Positions 1 to 9,334 of a DNA stretch of 64,000 nucleotides are shown here, piece by piece; position 1 is the first letter of the stretch; each line of letters starts with the position of its first letter. The DNA is from CAWDZK01 sp963726615 (GTDB lineage: Bacteria; Actinomycetota; Actinomycetes; JACCUZ01): NCBI GenBank assembly GCA_963726615.1, contig CAVSCX010000011.1, positions 1 through 64,000 of the forward strand. The letters are read 5' to 3'. Position numbers and translations under genes: made by a program. Below the pieces are notes generated by a model. It was not told the origin of the DNA. It was given only the letters and a program-made list of their open reading frames with translations, and made no database searches.

Positions 1-573
1 CCGCCCGGCGCCTCCGACCGGCTGGCGACCCGGGCCGACGTGCTGGAGCGCTTCGACGCCTACGGCCGGCACCTGACAGCCGTCCCCGGGGGAGCGCCGG
101 CCGCCCGGATCGCCCGGGCCGGCGCGGCGCTGGCCGCCGACGCGCTGCCGGAGCGGCTGCACCTGGCGGCCGGCCACGGCGACTTCGCGCCGCGCAACGT
201 GTTCGTGGGACCGGGCGGGCGGGTCGCCGTGTTCGACCCGATGCCGCGCTGGCGGGCGCCCGTCCTCGAGGACCTCTGCCGGTTCCTCGTGGGCGTCCGG
301 CTGCTCGGGCTGCAGGTGCACTCGCAGGGCCTCGCCTACAGCGCCCGCTGGCTGGACGCCGTCGAGCGGGACGTGCTCGCCGGCTACTTCGGTGCCGACG
401 TCCCGACCGGCGAGCTGGCGGCCCTCCGCACCCTGGTGCTCCTGGACAAGTGGGCCGCCCTCGCGACCGGTGGCGGCGCCGGCCCGCGCGGGGCTGTCGT
501 CCGCGCCCGCGCGGCCTGGGCCGGACGGCACCTGGCCCGCGAGGCCGACCGGGTGCTCCGGGCGGCCGCATGA
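1..573 (+). CDS. APH-like phosphotransferase/kinase, 5' end missing
   Basis: The reading frame is open from base 1, so the N-terminal lobe lies outside the window. The visible 190 residues contain the catalytic loop HGDFAPRN (HGDxxxxN) followed by FDPMPRW, where the Asp would be the metal ligand, as in aminoglycoside/choline-type kinases. The substrate is unknown. The stop overlaps the flippase start as ATGA, so the two genes are translationally coupled. Its place in a surface-polysaccharide cluster suggests it phosphorylates a sugar or lipid precursor rather than an antibiotic; this is inference. Confidence 0.6.
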   Translation, partial: PPGASDRLATRADVLERFDAYGRHLTAVPGGAPAARIARAGAALAADALPERLHLAAGHGDFAPRNVFVGPGGRVAVFDPMPRWRAPVLEDLCRFLVGVRLLGLQVHSQGLAYSARWLDAVERDVLAGYFGADVPTGELAALRTLVLLDKWAALATGGGAGPRGAVVRARAAWAGRHLAREADRVLRAAA

Positions 574-2141
574 CCGACGCCGGTCCCACCGAGGCGGACG
601 GGCAGGTCTCCCGCGCGGAGATGGGCAGCCGGCACCTGCGCGGGTCCACCCTGCTGCTGGCCGGGCGCCTGCTGTCCATGGTCTTCACGGTCGCCACCCA
701 GGTCGTCGTGGTCCGGGCTCTCACCAAGAACGACTTCGGCGGCTTCGCGCTGGCGCTGACCATCACCTCGGCGTCGAGGTTCCTGCTCAGCCTCGGCCAG
801 GGCAAGACTCTGAGCCGGTTCCTCGCCGTCTACGTCGAGCAGCGCGACTACGGCCGACTGTTCGGCAGCGTGCTGGTCGCCACCGGCACGGTGCTCGCCA
901 CCGGCAGCCTGCTCATCGGCGGGCTGTTCGCGTTCCGCGACCAGCTCGTCGGCTCGGTCCTGCAGGACTCGTCCGCGGTGACGGTGCTGCTCATCGTGGT
1001 CTTCCTGGCCCCGATGGAGGCGCTCGACCAGCTGTTCGTCGCGATCTTCGCGGTCTTCACCAAGCCGCGGTCGATCTTCTTCCGGAAGTACCTGTTCACC
1101 CCGTGCCTGCGGCTGGCGGTCGTCGTCACCGTCGCCACCACCGGCGGCAGCGTTCAGCTGCTGGCGGCGGGCTACGTCGGGGCGCAGGTCCTCGGCCTGC
1201 TCGTCTACATCACGATGATGCGCAAGGTCCTGGCCGAGCAGGGCCTCAGCGGCGAGCTGCGCTGGAGCAAGCTGGCCTGGCCGGTCGGGAGCGTCTTCAC
1301 CTTCGCGCTGCCGATGCTCAGCACCGAGCTGGTCTACCTGTCCATGAACACCGGCAGCGTGCTGCTGCTCGGCCACTTCGGCAACGCCGCCGACATCGCC
1401 GACCTCCGGTCGGTGTTCCCGGCGGCCGGTCTCAACAAGATCGTCTACGCCACGTTCCTCACGCTCTACCTGCCGATGGCGTCCCGGCTGTTCGCCCGGG
1501 GCGACCACGCCGGGCTGCGCGAGGACTACTGGCGCACCGCGGCGTTCCTCGCGGTGATGTCCTTCCCGGTGTTCGTCATGACCGGGCCGTTCGCCGAGCA
1601 GACCACCGTGTTCCTCTTCGGCGAGCGCTACGCCTCGTCCGGGGCGATCCTCGCGCTGCTCTCGACCGGGTACTACGTCAACAGCGCGCTGGGCTTCAAC
1701 CTGGTCACCCTGCAGGCCTACGGCCGGGTCCGGGTGATCCTCGCGGTCAACCTGGCCTCCGCCGTGCTCAACCTGGCCCTGAGCCTGGCGCTCGTCCCGA
1801 GGTACGGCGCGATGGGCGTGGCGACTGCGAACGGCATCACGATGGTGCTGCAGAACATCGGCTTCCAGCTGGGGGTCGCGCGGACCATGAACTCGGCCCT
1901 GGTGGACCGCCGGTACCTGCCCACCTACGCGTCGCTGGCCCTGATGACGGGGCTGCTGTTCGGCGTCGACAGGCTCTGGTCGCCCGCGCTCTGGGTGGCG
2001 ATCGTCCTCGGTGCGGTGGCCTCGCTGCTGCTCGTCGTCGTCAACAAGCAGGCCCTGCAGCTGGGCCACTCGTTCCCGGAGCTGGCCAAGGTGCCGGTGC
2101 TCAAGTGGGTCGTCAGCGGCGGGCGGCCAGCCGGCTCCTGA
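570..2141 (+). CDS. Wzx/MATE-type polysaccharide flippase
   Basis: 523-residue multi-pass membrane protein with about 12-14 hydrophobic segments spread from residue 25 to 510, typical of oligosaccharide flippases of the MOP superfamily. The N-terminal LRGSTLLLAGRLLSMVFTV stretch and the regularly spaced helices fit a Wzx-like lipid-linked sugar exporter. ATG at 570 overlaps the upstream kinase stop. The 3' end overlaps the convergent deacetylase gene by 29 bp. Together with the neighbouring glycosyltransferase, deacetylase and ATP-grasp genes it suggests export of a surface glycan; the glycan is not identifiable. Confidence 0.8.
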   Translation: MTDAGPTEADGQVSRAEMGSRHLRGSTLLLAGRLLSMVFTVATQVVVVRALTKNDFGGFALALTITSASRFLLSLGQGKTLSRFLAVYVEQRDYGRLFGSVLVATGTVLATGSLLIGGLFAFRDQLVGSVLQDSSAVTVLLIVVFLAPMEALDQLFVAIFAVFTKPRSIFFRKYLFTPCLRLAVVVTVATTGGSVQLLAAGYVGAQVLGLLVYITMMRKVLAEQGLSGELRWSKLAWPVGSVFTFALPMLSTELVYLSMNTGSVLLLGHFGNAADIADLRSVFPAAGLNKIVYATFLTLYLPMASRLFARGDHAGLREDYWRTAAFLAVMSFPVFVMTGPFAEQTTVFLFGERYASSGAILALLSTGYYVNSALGFNLVTLQAYGRVRVILAVNLASAVLNLALSLALVPRYGAMGVATANGITMVLQNIGFQLGVARTMNSALVDRRYLPTYASLALMTGLLFGVDRLWSPALWVAIVLGAVASLLLVVVNKQALQLGHSFPELAKVPVLKWVVSGGRPAGS

Positions 2142-2892
2142 GGCCGGCGGCCCGCCAGCCCAGCCGGCGGGCACGCTCCCAGTGCGGTGACTGGCGCACG
2201 GCGAGGTACGGGCCGGCCTCCTTGACCCGCAGCACCCCGGTGCCGTTGCCGCGGTGCACGCCGACCCGGGGGATCGACAAGGGGCCGGGCTGCTCGTGCC
2301 GCTCGGGCAGCGCGAACGCCTGCGCGTAGCCCGCGGCGGCAGCCGCCTTCCGCACGCCGGCGTCGTGCCGCCCCCGCGGGTAGGCCAGCATCGTGACCGG
2401 GGAGCCGAGCAGGTCGCTGAGCAGCTCGCGGCTGCGGCGCAGGTCGCTCAGGCACTCGTCGTACGACAGGGTCGTGAGGTCGTGGTGCGCCCAGCTGTGC
2501 GACTGGAAGTCGACCCCGGCGTCGCGCATCTCGCGCACCTCGTCGACTGTCAGCGTCGTGAGCGGGTGCGGGGGAGGAGTGTCGACCCAGTCGACCGGGC
2601 GGCCCTCGGGGGTGAGGGTCTCCGCCACGAGGAACACCGTGGCGGGCAGCCCCCACCGGCGCAGCCGCGGCAGCAGCTCGGTGTGCATCGAGGTGAAGCC
2701 GTCGTCGAAGGTGAGCGCCGACGTGCGCGCCGGCAGCCGGAACCGTCGGTCCATGACCCGGGTCGCCACGTCCAGCGGCACCACCCGGCGGTGCCGGGAC
2801 AGCCAGGCGCAGTGCGCGTCGAACAGGGCCGGCTCGATCGCCATCGGTGAGTCCCAGCCGTCCTCGACGGCGTGGTAGCAGAGCACGCTCAC
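2113..2892 (-). CDS. Polysaccharide deacetylase (NodB homology domain)
   Basis: 259 residues, a carbohydrate esterase family 4 domain. The metal and catalytic motif TFDDGF is at about residues 61-66, and the second motif HSWAHHDL carries the two metal-binding histidines. AYPRG is the third conserved block. No signal peptide is evident, so it may act on a lipid-linked or cytoplasmic-face precursor. The GTG start at 2892 overlaps the stop of the upstream glycosyltransferase (GTGA), indicating an operon with it. Confidence 0.85.
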   Translation of the reverse strand: MSVLCYHAVEDGWDSPMAIEPALFDAHCAWLSRHRRVVPLDVATRVMDRRFRLPARTSALTFDDGFTSMHTELLPRLRRWGLPATVFLVAETLTPEGRPVDWVDTPPPHPLTTLTVDEVREMRDAGVDFQSHSWAHHDLTTLSYDECLSDLRRSRELLSDLLGSPVTMLAYPRGRHDAGVRKAAAAAGYAQAFALPERHEQPGPLSIPRVGVHRGNGTGVLRVKEAGPYLAVRQSPHWERARRLGWRAAGLRSRLAARR

Positions 2893-4010
2893 GGTCGCCG
2901 CCTCCGGCCCAGCTCCTGGTAGACGGCGTCGACGGCGGCGGCCGTGGCGGCGCTGGAGAAGGAGCCGGTCACCCGCTCGCGTCCGGCGCGCCCCATCGCC
3001 GCGCGCAGGTCGGCGTCGGCCAGCAGCTTCTCCAGCGATGCGGCGAGCGCGTCGGGGGAGCGGGGCGGGACGACGAAGCCGGTGGCGCCGTGCTGGACGG
3101 CCCGGTGCACGTCACCCACGTCGGTGGCGACCACCGGCAGCCCGCACGCCATCGCCTCGAGCACCGACAGCGGCATCGCCTCCCACCACGACGGCAGGCA
3201 GAACACGTCCCCCTCGGCGTAGGCGCCGGCGATCTCCTCCGGCGGCCGGCTGCCCAGCAGGCGGACGTGGCCGTCGGTCACGGCCTCGCGCACCGCCGCC
3301 TCGGCCTCGGGCCCCTCGTCCGGGGTCCCGCCGACCAGCCACAGCTCGTGCGCGACGCCGCGCTCGGTCACCGTCCGCGACGCCGACAGCAGGTCGAGGA
3401 CGCCCTTGCGCGGCGTGAGCAGCCCGACGTACAGCACCCGCGGGACCTCGCGCTGCGCCGGACGGGGGGTGAAGTCGTCCAGGTGCACGCCGTTGTCGAC
3501 CAGCCGGACCCGGGCCGGCCCGAGCACGCCGCGCAGCGCCTGCTCGCCGGCCGTCCACACGGCGACCACCCGCGAGGCGGGCCGCAGGCAGGCACGCAGC
3601 AGGCCGCGGCGCCACCGGCCCTGCAGCCAGGTGCCGATGTTGCCGCCGTGCGCGTGCACCACGACGTGTGCCCCGCCGAGCCGGGCTGCCAGGCCGAGGG
3701 CGGCGGCCCGCACCACGGTGACGGTGGGGGCCAGCGCCGACTGGATGTGCACCACGTCGGCACGCCGCGCCGCCCGCCCCACCGCGACGGCGTCGGCCAC
3801 GGTCCGGCGCACGTTGCCCCACGAGGCACTGCCGCCCTCGGGCGTGCCGTGGTGGGCCACGTTCAGGAATGTGACGTCGTGCTGCTCCGCAAGCGGGCTG
3901 CGCAGCAGCGTCTCGATGAACGTCGGGATGCCGCCACGGTCCGGCGGCCCCTTGCCGACGACGACGACGCGCAGCCTCGCGCCGCTCCCGACAGCAGTCA
4001 GGTCCTCCAC
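2889..4010 (-). CDS. Glycosyltransferase family 4
   Basis: 373 residues with two Rossmann-like halves. The N-terminal acceptor domain has GKGPPDRGGIPTFIETLL. The C-terminal donor domain has LYVGLLTPRKGVLDLL and the EAMPLSVLEAMACGLPVVAT block with the E-x7-E motif that binds the nucleotide-sugar. The GTG start at 4010 is preceded by a G-rich ribosome site (GGGGGGTGG). It probably transfers a hexose onto a lipid-linked intermediate at the inner face of the membrane. Donor and acceptor are unknown. Confidence 0.85.
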   Translation of the reverse strand: MEDLTAVGSGARLRVVVVGKGPPDRGGIPTFIETLLRSPLAEQHDVTFLNVAHHGTPEGGSASWGNVRRTVADAVAVGRAARRADVVHIQSALAPTVTVVRAAALGLAARLGGAHVVVHAHGGNIGTWLQGRWRRGLLRACLRPASRVVAVWTAGEQALRGVLGPARVRLVDNGVHLDDFTPRPAQREVPRVLYVGLLTPRKGVLDLLSASRTVTERGVAHELWLVGGTPDEGPEAEAAVREAVTDGHVRLLGSRPPEEIAGAYAEGDVFCLPSWWEAMPLSVLEAMACGLPVVATDVGDVHRAVQHGATGFVVPPRSPDALAASLEKLLADADLRAAMGRAGRERVTGSFSSAATAAAVDAVYQELGRRRRP

Positions 4011-4214
4011 GTCGATCCACCCCCCACGAACGGACAGGCCGCCGCAGTCCTCCGGACTGCTGCGGCCGCCTGGCCCCTGACGTTAGCGTGGTGCAGGCGC
4101 GCGCACCCAGCGGTTGGTCCCATTCGTCCGGGGCAGGGTGCGTCTGCCGGCCGCGGGACCGTGGCCGGCCCGACAACCGACATCAGCGGCACCGAGCCGG
4201 GCAGGAGGACGTGC
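4011..4214. promoter_or_regulatory. Divergent intergenic region, glycosyltransferase / ATP-grasp
   Basis: Two hundred bases between divergent surface-polysaccharide genes must hold both promoters. An imperfect hairpin lies at about 4041-4066 (GCCGCAGTCC pairs with GGACTGCtgCGGC, with a small bulge). A strong ribosome site AGGAGG at 4204-4209 precedes the GTG at 4215. I could not pick -35/-10 pairs with confidence. Confidence 0.35.
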
Positions 4215-5285
4215 GTGGGGGACGGGTCGACCGTGCTCGTGACCGACGACATCAACGGTCAGAACCGGGGGTCATTGGCGACGGTGCGGGCGCTGGCCGG
4301 GCGCTACCGGACCGTCGTCGCCGTCGGGGACCGGCCGTCGCTGGCGGCCGCGTCCCGCTACTGCGCCGGCACGGTCCGGCTCCCGACCGGCGGCAGCCCG
4401 GCGTACGCCGACGCGCTGCGGGCCGAGCTCGGCACCGGGCGCTACGACGTCTTCTTCCCGGGCAGCGACGTCGCGCTGCTTGCCGTGGACGACCCCGCGG
4501 CCGGGCTCGTCGACAAGGCACTGCTGGACGCGCGGGCCCGCGACGCAGGCTTCGTCACCCTGCCGACCGAGGCGTTCGACGACTCCGAGGCGCTGCTCGC
4601 GGCCGCCGGCCGGCTGGCCTACCCGGTGGTCGTGAAGTCCGCGACGAAGTCCGGCCTCGGCAACCTGCAGGCGGTCACCGTCGCCGACCAGGACGGGCTG
4701 GCGGTGCTCGCCGGGGTCAGCGGCCAGCTGGTGGTGCAGCCGTTCGAGGCCTCGCCGCTGCGGGCCGTGTCCGGCGTCGTGCACGACGGCGTACTTGTCG
4801 CGGCCTGCCACCAGCGGTACCTGCGGATCTGGCCGCCGGCGGCCGGGGTGGCCTCGGCGGCGGTGACCGCCGAGCCGGACCTGGACGAGGAGGACCGCCT
4901 GGTCCGGCTGCTGGCCGGGCACGACGGCGTGTTCCAGGTGCAGTTCCTCGGCCGGTACCTGCTCGACGTCAACCCCCGGGTGTACGGCTCGATGGCGCTG
5001 GCGGTCGCCGCCGGCGCGAACCTCCCGCTGCTGGCGGCCGAGGCTGCGGCCGGACGCGTCCCGGACCGGCCGGTGCGGGCCCGGCCGGGGGTGCCCTACC
5101 GGTGGTGGGAGGGCGACGTGCGGTTCCTGGCTGCCGGGGTCCGAGGCCGGCGGCTGTCGGCGCGCGAGGTGGCCGCTGCCCTGCGGCCGCGACGCGGCAC
5201 GGCGCAGAGCGTCGAGAGCCTGCGCGACCCGGCGCCCTCGGTCAGCCGGCTGGTGCACGGCGTACGACGGCGGGGGCTGTCGTGA
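4215..5285 (+). CDS. ATP-grasp domain protein
   Basis: 356 residues. The sequence follows the ATP-grasp carboxylate-amine/thiol ligase layout: an N-terminal domain with VLVTDDINGQNRGSL, a central PVVVKSATKSGLGNLQAV nucleotide-binding loop at about residue 135, and a C-terminal VQFLGRYLLDVNPRVYGSM block whose D and N would bind the metal. The GTG at 4215 is chosen because it follows AGGAGG by a normal spacing. The stop overlaps the next gene (GTGA). The substrate is unknown. Context suggests attachment of an amino acid or similar group to a surface polymer precursor, which is inference. Confidence 0.65.
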   Translation: MGDGSTVLVTDDINGQNRGSLATVRALAGRYRTVVAVGDRPSLAAASRYCAGTVRLPTGGSPAYADALRAELGTGRYDVFFPGSDVALLAVDDPAAGLVDKALLDARARDAGFVTLPTEAFDDSEALLAAAGRLAYPVVVKSATKSGLGNLQAVTVADQDGLAVLAGVSGQLVVQPFEASPLRAVSGVVHDGVLVAACHQRYLRIWPPAAGVASAAVTAEPDLDEEDRLVRLLAGHDGVFQVQFLGRYLLDVNPRVYGSMALAVAAGANLPLLAAEAAAGRVPDRPVRARPGVPYRWWEGDVRFLAAGVRGRRLSAREVAAALRPRRGTAQSVESLRDPAPSVSRLVHGVRRRGLS

Positions 5286-6511
5286 CCGACGACGGGCTGG
5301 TCGACGCCGCGCGGCTGCGGCACGCCCGCCGCGACGGCATCCCCGGGCCGGCGGAGGTCGCCGTCCGGGAGGAGGCGGTCCGCCGGGTCCGGCAGGTGCT
5401 CGAGCCGTGGCTCGCGCCGGACGGGCTGGTGCCCTCACCCCTGGGCCCGGCCTGGACCCGCGAGCTCCGGGCGGTCACCACCGCTGACGTCCCCGCCGAT
5501 GACCTGACAGCCGCCGGATGGCTGCCGCTGGACGGGTTGCGGCGGCGGCTCGGGCTGCCCGGCGCCGGCCACTGGGCCGTCACCGACGGCGGCCGGGTGG
5601 TGGGCGCGGTGCTGCTGGCGCGCCGCCCCGACCGCGACCGCGTCATGACCGTCCTCGCCCGCGCCCGGGAGCGCGGCGAGGTGACCCTGCACGACGTCCT
5701 GGAGCTGCGCGCCCTGCGGGCGGCGGGCGACCGGTTCCCGGACGCGTCGCCGGTGCTCACCGCGGCCGCCGACGTCGAGATCGCCCTCGGGTCGCGGGAC
5801 CTGGTCCGCTGGACCAGCGGGCGCCGCGCCGACTCGCCCGTGCCGCTGCCGGCAGCCCGTCGGGTCAGGCGGGTCGTGGTGGCGGTCAGCGGCGTGGACG
5901 GCGCCGGCAAGTCCTCCCTGCTGGAGAACCTCGAGGCCGACCTGGAGCGCTGCGGACTCCCGACCAGCCGGGTCTGGCTGCGTCCCGGCATGGGGCTCGG
6001 CCCGCTGGCCGGGCTGGCGCAGAGGGTCAAGCGCCGCCGCGGTGCGGACGAGTCGCCGGGCATCGGCCGGATCGCGGCCGACCCGGACACCGTCCTCGGC
6101 AGCCGCCGGGGGGTGCAGGGCTGGGTGTGGTCGCTGCTGGTGACCCTCGCCTTCGTCGCAGGCGTCCGCCGGCAGCACCGGGCCGCGTCCGGTGTCGTGC
6201 TCTACGACCGGCACCTTCTCGACGCACTGGTCACCCTGGACTTCGCCTACGCCGGGTCCGACCTGCGGCTGCAGCGGTGGCTGGTCCGCCGGCTGGTGCC
6301 GGCGGCCGACGTCGCCCTGCACCTGGACGTCCCGGCCGAGGAGGCGGTCCGGCGCAAGCCGGGCGACCCGATCGGCGAGCGGGCGGTGCGCCGGCAGCTG
6401 GCGGCGTACGCCGAGGTGGCGCCGACGCTGCCGCCGGCCGAGGTCCTGGACGCGACCCTGCCCCGGGCCGTGCTGGCCGAGCGCGCGCTTGCCCTGGTGC
6501 TGGCGGTCTGA
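5282..6511 (+). CDS. P-loop kinase resembling thymidylate kinase, with N-terminal extension
   Basis: 409 residues. The C-terminal ~210 residues begin with VVVAVSGVDGAGKSSLLENL, a Walker A P-loop of the thymidylate-kinase type, and later have VLYDRHLLDALVTLDF, similar to the DRY/DRH motif of such kinases. The N-terminal ~195 residues form an unrecognised helical domain. True thymidylate kinases are about 210 residues, so this is a fusion used for another substrate. It is coupled to the ATP-grasp gene by a 4-bp overlap, arguing for a joint pathway. Confidence 0.6.
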   Translation: MTDDGLVDAARLRHARRDGIPGPAEVAVREEAVRRVRQVLEPWLAPDGLVPSPLGPAWTRELRAVTTADVPADDLTAAGWLPLDGLRRRLGLPGAGHWAVTDGGRVVGAVLLARRPDRDRVMTVLARARERGEVTLHDVLELRALRAAGDRFPDASPVLTAAADVEIALGSRDLVRWTSGRRADSPVPLPAARRVRRVVVAVSGVDGAGKSSLLENLEADLERCGLPTSRVWLRPGMGLGPLAGLAQRVKRRRGADESPGIGRIAADPDTVLGSRRGVQGWVWSLLVTLAFVAGVRRQHRAASGVVLYDRHLLDALVTLDFAYAGSDLRLQRWLVRRLVPAADVALHLDVPAEEAVRRKPGDPIGERAVRRQLAAYAEVAPTLPPAEVLDATLPRAVLAERALALVLAV

Positions 6512-6541
6512 CCCCGGGGTCGCGCCGCGGGAGCGGCTGCG

Positions 6542-7294
6542 CTACTCGCCGGGGACGGGTGCGACGCCCTGCTCGTGAGCCAGCCGGGCGTACTGCTGGT
6601 AGAGGTCGTCGGCCCGGCGGAGCAGGTCGGCCGTACGGGGGGCCCGCAGGACGTTCTCGAGCTCGCGCTTCCGGTCGCTGCGCTGCGCCGACGGCCGGCC
6701 GACGTGGGTCTCCACCACGTCGCCGCCGGACTCCAGCCGGTTCATCGCCTCCACCAGGGCGAACGCCGCCGCCTCGTTCTCGGGGGTCGGGTCGTAGCGC
6801 GCGTACGACGTGCCGAACCGCGCGTTGACGGCGTCGGTGACAGCACCGAAGTCGGACACGACCAGGTCGAAGAGCCCGACCACGAAGCCGTCGCGGGCGG
6901 TCCACGCCGTCCGGTAGAAGTCGAGGTACTCCGTGACGGCGTCCTCAGCGGTGAGGCTGCTGCGCCGGATCAGGTAGCTGAGCACGGCGTCGGCGGGTGG
7001 CCGGGCCAGGGCGACCGCGGGCACCCCGAGCCGGCGGGCCCGGTGCAGGTGACGGGCGCCGTGCAGGTGCCGGCCGAGGTGGAGGTCGTCTCCGTTGGCC
7101 ACGATGAACGCGGCGGCGCTGAACGTGTTGCCGGAGCGCGGGAAGCCCTCCATGACCAGTGCCGTGTCCCGCCGGGCCAGGGTCGCGCGCTTGTCCGGGC
7201 GGGCCGCCATGAGCAGGTCCCAGACCAGCGGCATGCCGGCCAGCGGTCGCCGTACCCGGTGCCGCAGCCGTTCCGCCGTCCCCGTCGTCTCCAC
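6542..7294 (-). CDS. Sulfotransferase-like protein
   Basis: 250 residues. MEGFPRSGNTFSAAAFIVAN at about residue 48 is the 5'-phosphosulfate-binding P-loop pattern of PAPS-dependent sulfotransferases. ALARPPADAVLSYLIRRSS fits the 3'-phosphate-binding segment with its conserved Arg and Ser. The substrate is unknown; a surface glycan is plausible from the neighbourhood. GTG at 7294 is the only start in frame near the beginning. The gene lies 100 bp downstream of the lipoprotein gene on the same strand. Confidence 0.65.
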   Translation of the reverse strand: METTGTAERLRHRVRRPLAGMPLVWDLLMAARPDKRATLARRDTALVMEGFPRSGNTFSAAAFIVANGDDLHLGRHLHGARHLHRARRLGVPAVALARPPADAVLSYLIRRSSLTAEDAVTEYLDFYRTAWTARDGFVVGLFDLVVSDFGAVTDAVNARFGTSYARYDPTPENEAAAFALVEAMNRLESGGDVVETHVGRPSAQRSDRKRELENVLRAPRTADLLRRADDLYQQYARLAHEQGVAPVPGE

Positions 7295-7394
7295 TCATCC
7301 ACGGTAACCAGCCGCAGGGTTGCTCCACACCGGATCCGGGTGGAAACACCGCAATGATCCGGTCTGGATCACCGGGTTGGGTCAGTGGCCGGGG

Positions 7395-8423
7395 TCAGCG
7401 GCTGGGGTCGTAGCCGGGGCGGACCACGTCCCAGAACCGCGGCGTCAGCGGGATCTTGCAGAGCGCGTTGCTGCTGAGCTTCCAGCGCTGCTGTCCGGAG
7501 GTGGCCCTGGTGTTCTCCAGCTTCAGGGTGGTGTGGCCGCCGCTGTCGCCGAGGTACATGCCGTACTTCTGCAGGCCGCGGGCGATGACGAGGGCCTGCG
7601 GGTTCAGGTGCAGGGCGTCGAGGTCGACCGAGGGCTTGATGCGGAACCGCAGGCCCTGCGGCGGGGCGGCCGGGTTCGACGAGCCGCCGTCACTGCCGAC
7701 CATGGGGAAGACCGAGCGGCTCGAGGTCTCGGGCCCGGAGCTCACCTTCACCACGTGCCGGACCGCGCCGGCGGCCACCTCGTCGTAGCGGACCATCATC
7801 GTCGCGCCGTTGTTGCCGCGGTGGCTGCCGAGGTTGCGCTTGGTGTCGGAGCGCTTGAGCCGCGAGTGCAGGCCGTTGGAGGCGAGCCGCGTCACCGTCG
7901 CGCCCCGCGCGGTCCAGCTCCCGTTCGCGTAGTGGGCACCGGTGAACGCCACCACGTAGCCGCGCTGGCGGTCGAACACGGTCATGGCCGCGTCGCTGGT
8001 GGCGGCCGCCTCCGCGGACACCGGGATGCGCACGCGCGCCAGCTCTCGCGGCCGCCGGCCGCTCCCGGTGCGGACGTCGTACTCGGGGTCGCCCGACCCG
8101 GCCCAGTAGACCGGCTGACCCCACTTGTTCGAGCCGGTCCCGGCCAGGCGCACGCAGCCGCCGTCGGCGTCCGGGCCGGTGCTCATGTAGTCGAGGATCT
8201 GGGCTGCGATCGGGCTCTTCGGCGCCTTCCTGGGCACCCGGGCGTTCCACCACGAGTCCGCACTGAAGGCGCGGAACGGCTTGGTCGCCGTGGTCTGGCG
8301 GGCCGCCGCGGGGGACTTCGCGCTCGGTCCGGAGCCCGGCACGGCGGACGCGTCGCTGCCGAGCCAGCACCCGGTGACGAGCACACCGACGGCAAGGGCG
8401 GCGGGGACCACGGACCTGCGCAT
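7395..8423 (-). CDS. Predicted secreted lipoprotein, function unknown
   Basis: 342 residues. The N-terminus MRRSVVPAALAVGVLVTGCW has a positive n-region, a hydrophobic core and a VTGC lipobox, so the mature protein should be lipid-anchored at Cys19 outside the cell. A Ser/Ala/Pro-rich linker follows, then about 290 residues of beta-rich sequence with many Trp, Gly and Asn. No catalytic motif is recognised. It is divergent from the LamG protein gene. Confidence 0.7.
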   Translation of the reverse strand: MRRSVVPAALAVGVLVTGCWLGSDASAVPGSGPSAKSPAAARQTTATKPFRAFSADSWWNARVPRKAPKSPIAAQILDYMSTGPDADGGCVRLAGTGSNKWGQPVYWAGSGDPEYDVRTGSGRRPRELARVRIPVSAEAAATSDAAMTVFDRQRGYVVAFTGAHYANGSWTARGATVTRLASNGLHSRLKRSDTKRNLGSHRGNNGATMMVRYDEVAAGAVRHVVKVSSGPETSSRSVFPMVGSDGGSSNPAAPPQGLRFRIKPSVDLDALHLNPQALVIARGLQKYGMYLGDSGGHTTLKLENTRATSGQQRWKLSSNALCKIPLTPRFWDVVRPGYDPSR

Positions 8424-8599
8424 GAACCATCTCCTGGCGGATCGGACTGGACCGCCACCCTGCCTCGCGGTCCGGTCGAGGGCAAGCCGGGGTCGCTCAC
8501 GGTCCCGGGACGGTTCCGCTGCGTAGTCCCGGCTCCCGCCCGCTGGTCAGATCACCGGAATCGCTGGACGGCGGGGGTGCGGTCGAGCATCCTCCGGCC

Positions 8600-9271
8600 A
8601 TGACACGTGGACTCCGGGGGCTGTCGGTCCTCATGCTCGCCGTCGCCGCAGCGGTCCTGGCACCCTCGCCGGCGTCCGCCGCCGCGACCGTCGCCCTGTG
8701 GCACCTCGACGACACCGGGACTGTCATGGCCGACTCGTCCGGCAACGGCCTGAACGGGAAGTCGGTGGGCGTCACCCTCGGCCAGCCGGGGGTCGCGGGG
8801 ACGGCGTACGGGTTCGCCAAGAAGCCGGCGTACGCCACCGTCGCCAGCTCGACCAAGCTCAACCCGGGCACCGCGGCCTTCACGGTCAGCGCCCGGGTGA
8901 GGTTCGCGACCAAGCCGTCGGCCGCGGTCGGCGACTACGACCTGGTCCGCAAGGGGCTGGCCGGGGTCAAGGGCGGGCACTGGAAGATGGAGATCGTCGG
9001 CAGCGGCAAGGCGTACTGCCTGTTCCACGGCGCGGCCGGGCGGGTCGCCTTCTCCAACGGCCCGGTCCTGGCGGACAACGCCTGGCACGCCGTCTCGTGC
9101 ACCAGGTCCGGCACCGTCGTGACCCTCACGGTGGACGGCAAGACCTACTCGAAGACCGGCGCGACCGGGTCGATCGCCAACACCTCGCTGCTGCGGGTCG
9201 GCAACAAGGACAACTCCGGCGGGGACCAGTACACCGGGCTGATGGACGAGGTGTCGATCACCGCCGGCTGA
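8600..9271 (+). CDS. Secreted LamG/concanavalin-like domain protein
   Basis: 223 residues. Residues 1-28 form a Sec signal peptide ending in SPASAAA. The rest is one concanavalin A-like/LamG jelly roll: VALWHLDDTGTVMADSSGNGLNG near the start and HWKMEI, AWHAVSCTRSGTVVTLTVDGK and LLRVGNKDNS further on, all typical of the LamG-like fold. Expected role is carbohydrate or surface binding outside the cell. It stands alone and reads toward the integrated element. Confidence 0.75.
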   Translation: MTRGLRGLSVLMLAVAAAVLAPSPASAAATVALWHLDDTGTVMADSSGNGLNGKSVGVTLGQPGVAGTAYGFAKKPAYATVASSTKLNPGTAAFTVSARVRFATKPSAAVGDYDLVRKGLAGVKGGHWKMEIVGSGKAYCLFHGAAGRVAFSNGPVLADNAWHAVSCTRSGTVVTLTVDGKTYSKTGATGSIANTSLLRVGNKDNSGGDQYTGLMDEVSITAG

Positions 9272-9334
9272 CGCGCAGCCCCGCTCGTCGTTCGTGCCAG
9301 GACGCACCGGCGTCGCCACCGGTCCGTCTCGGGC

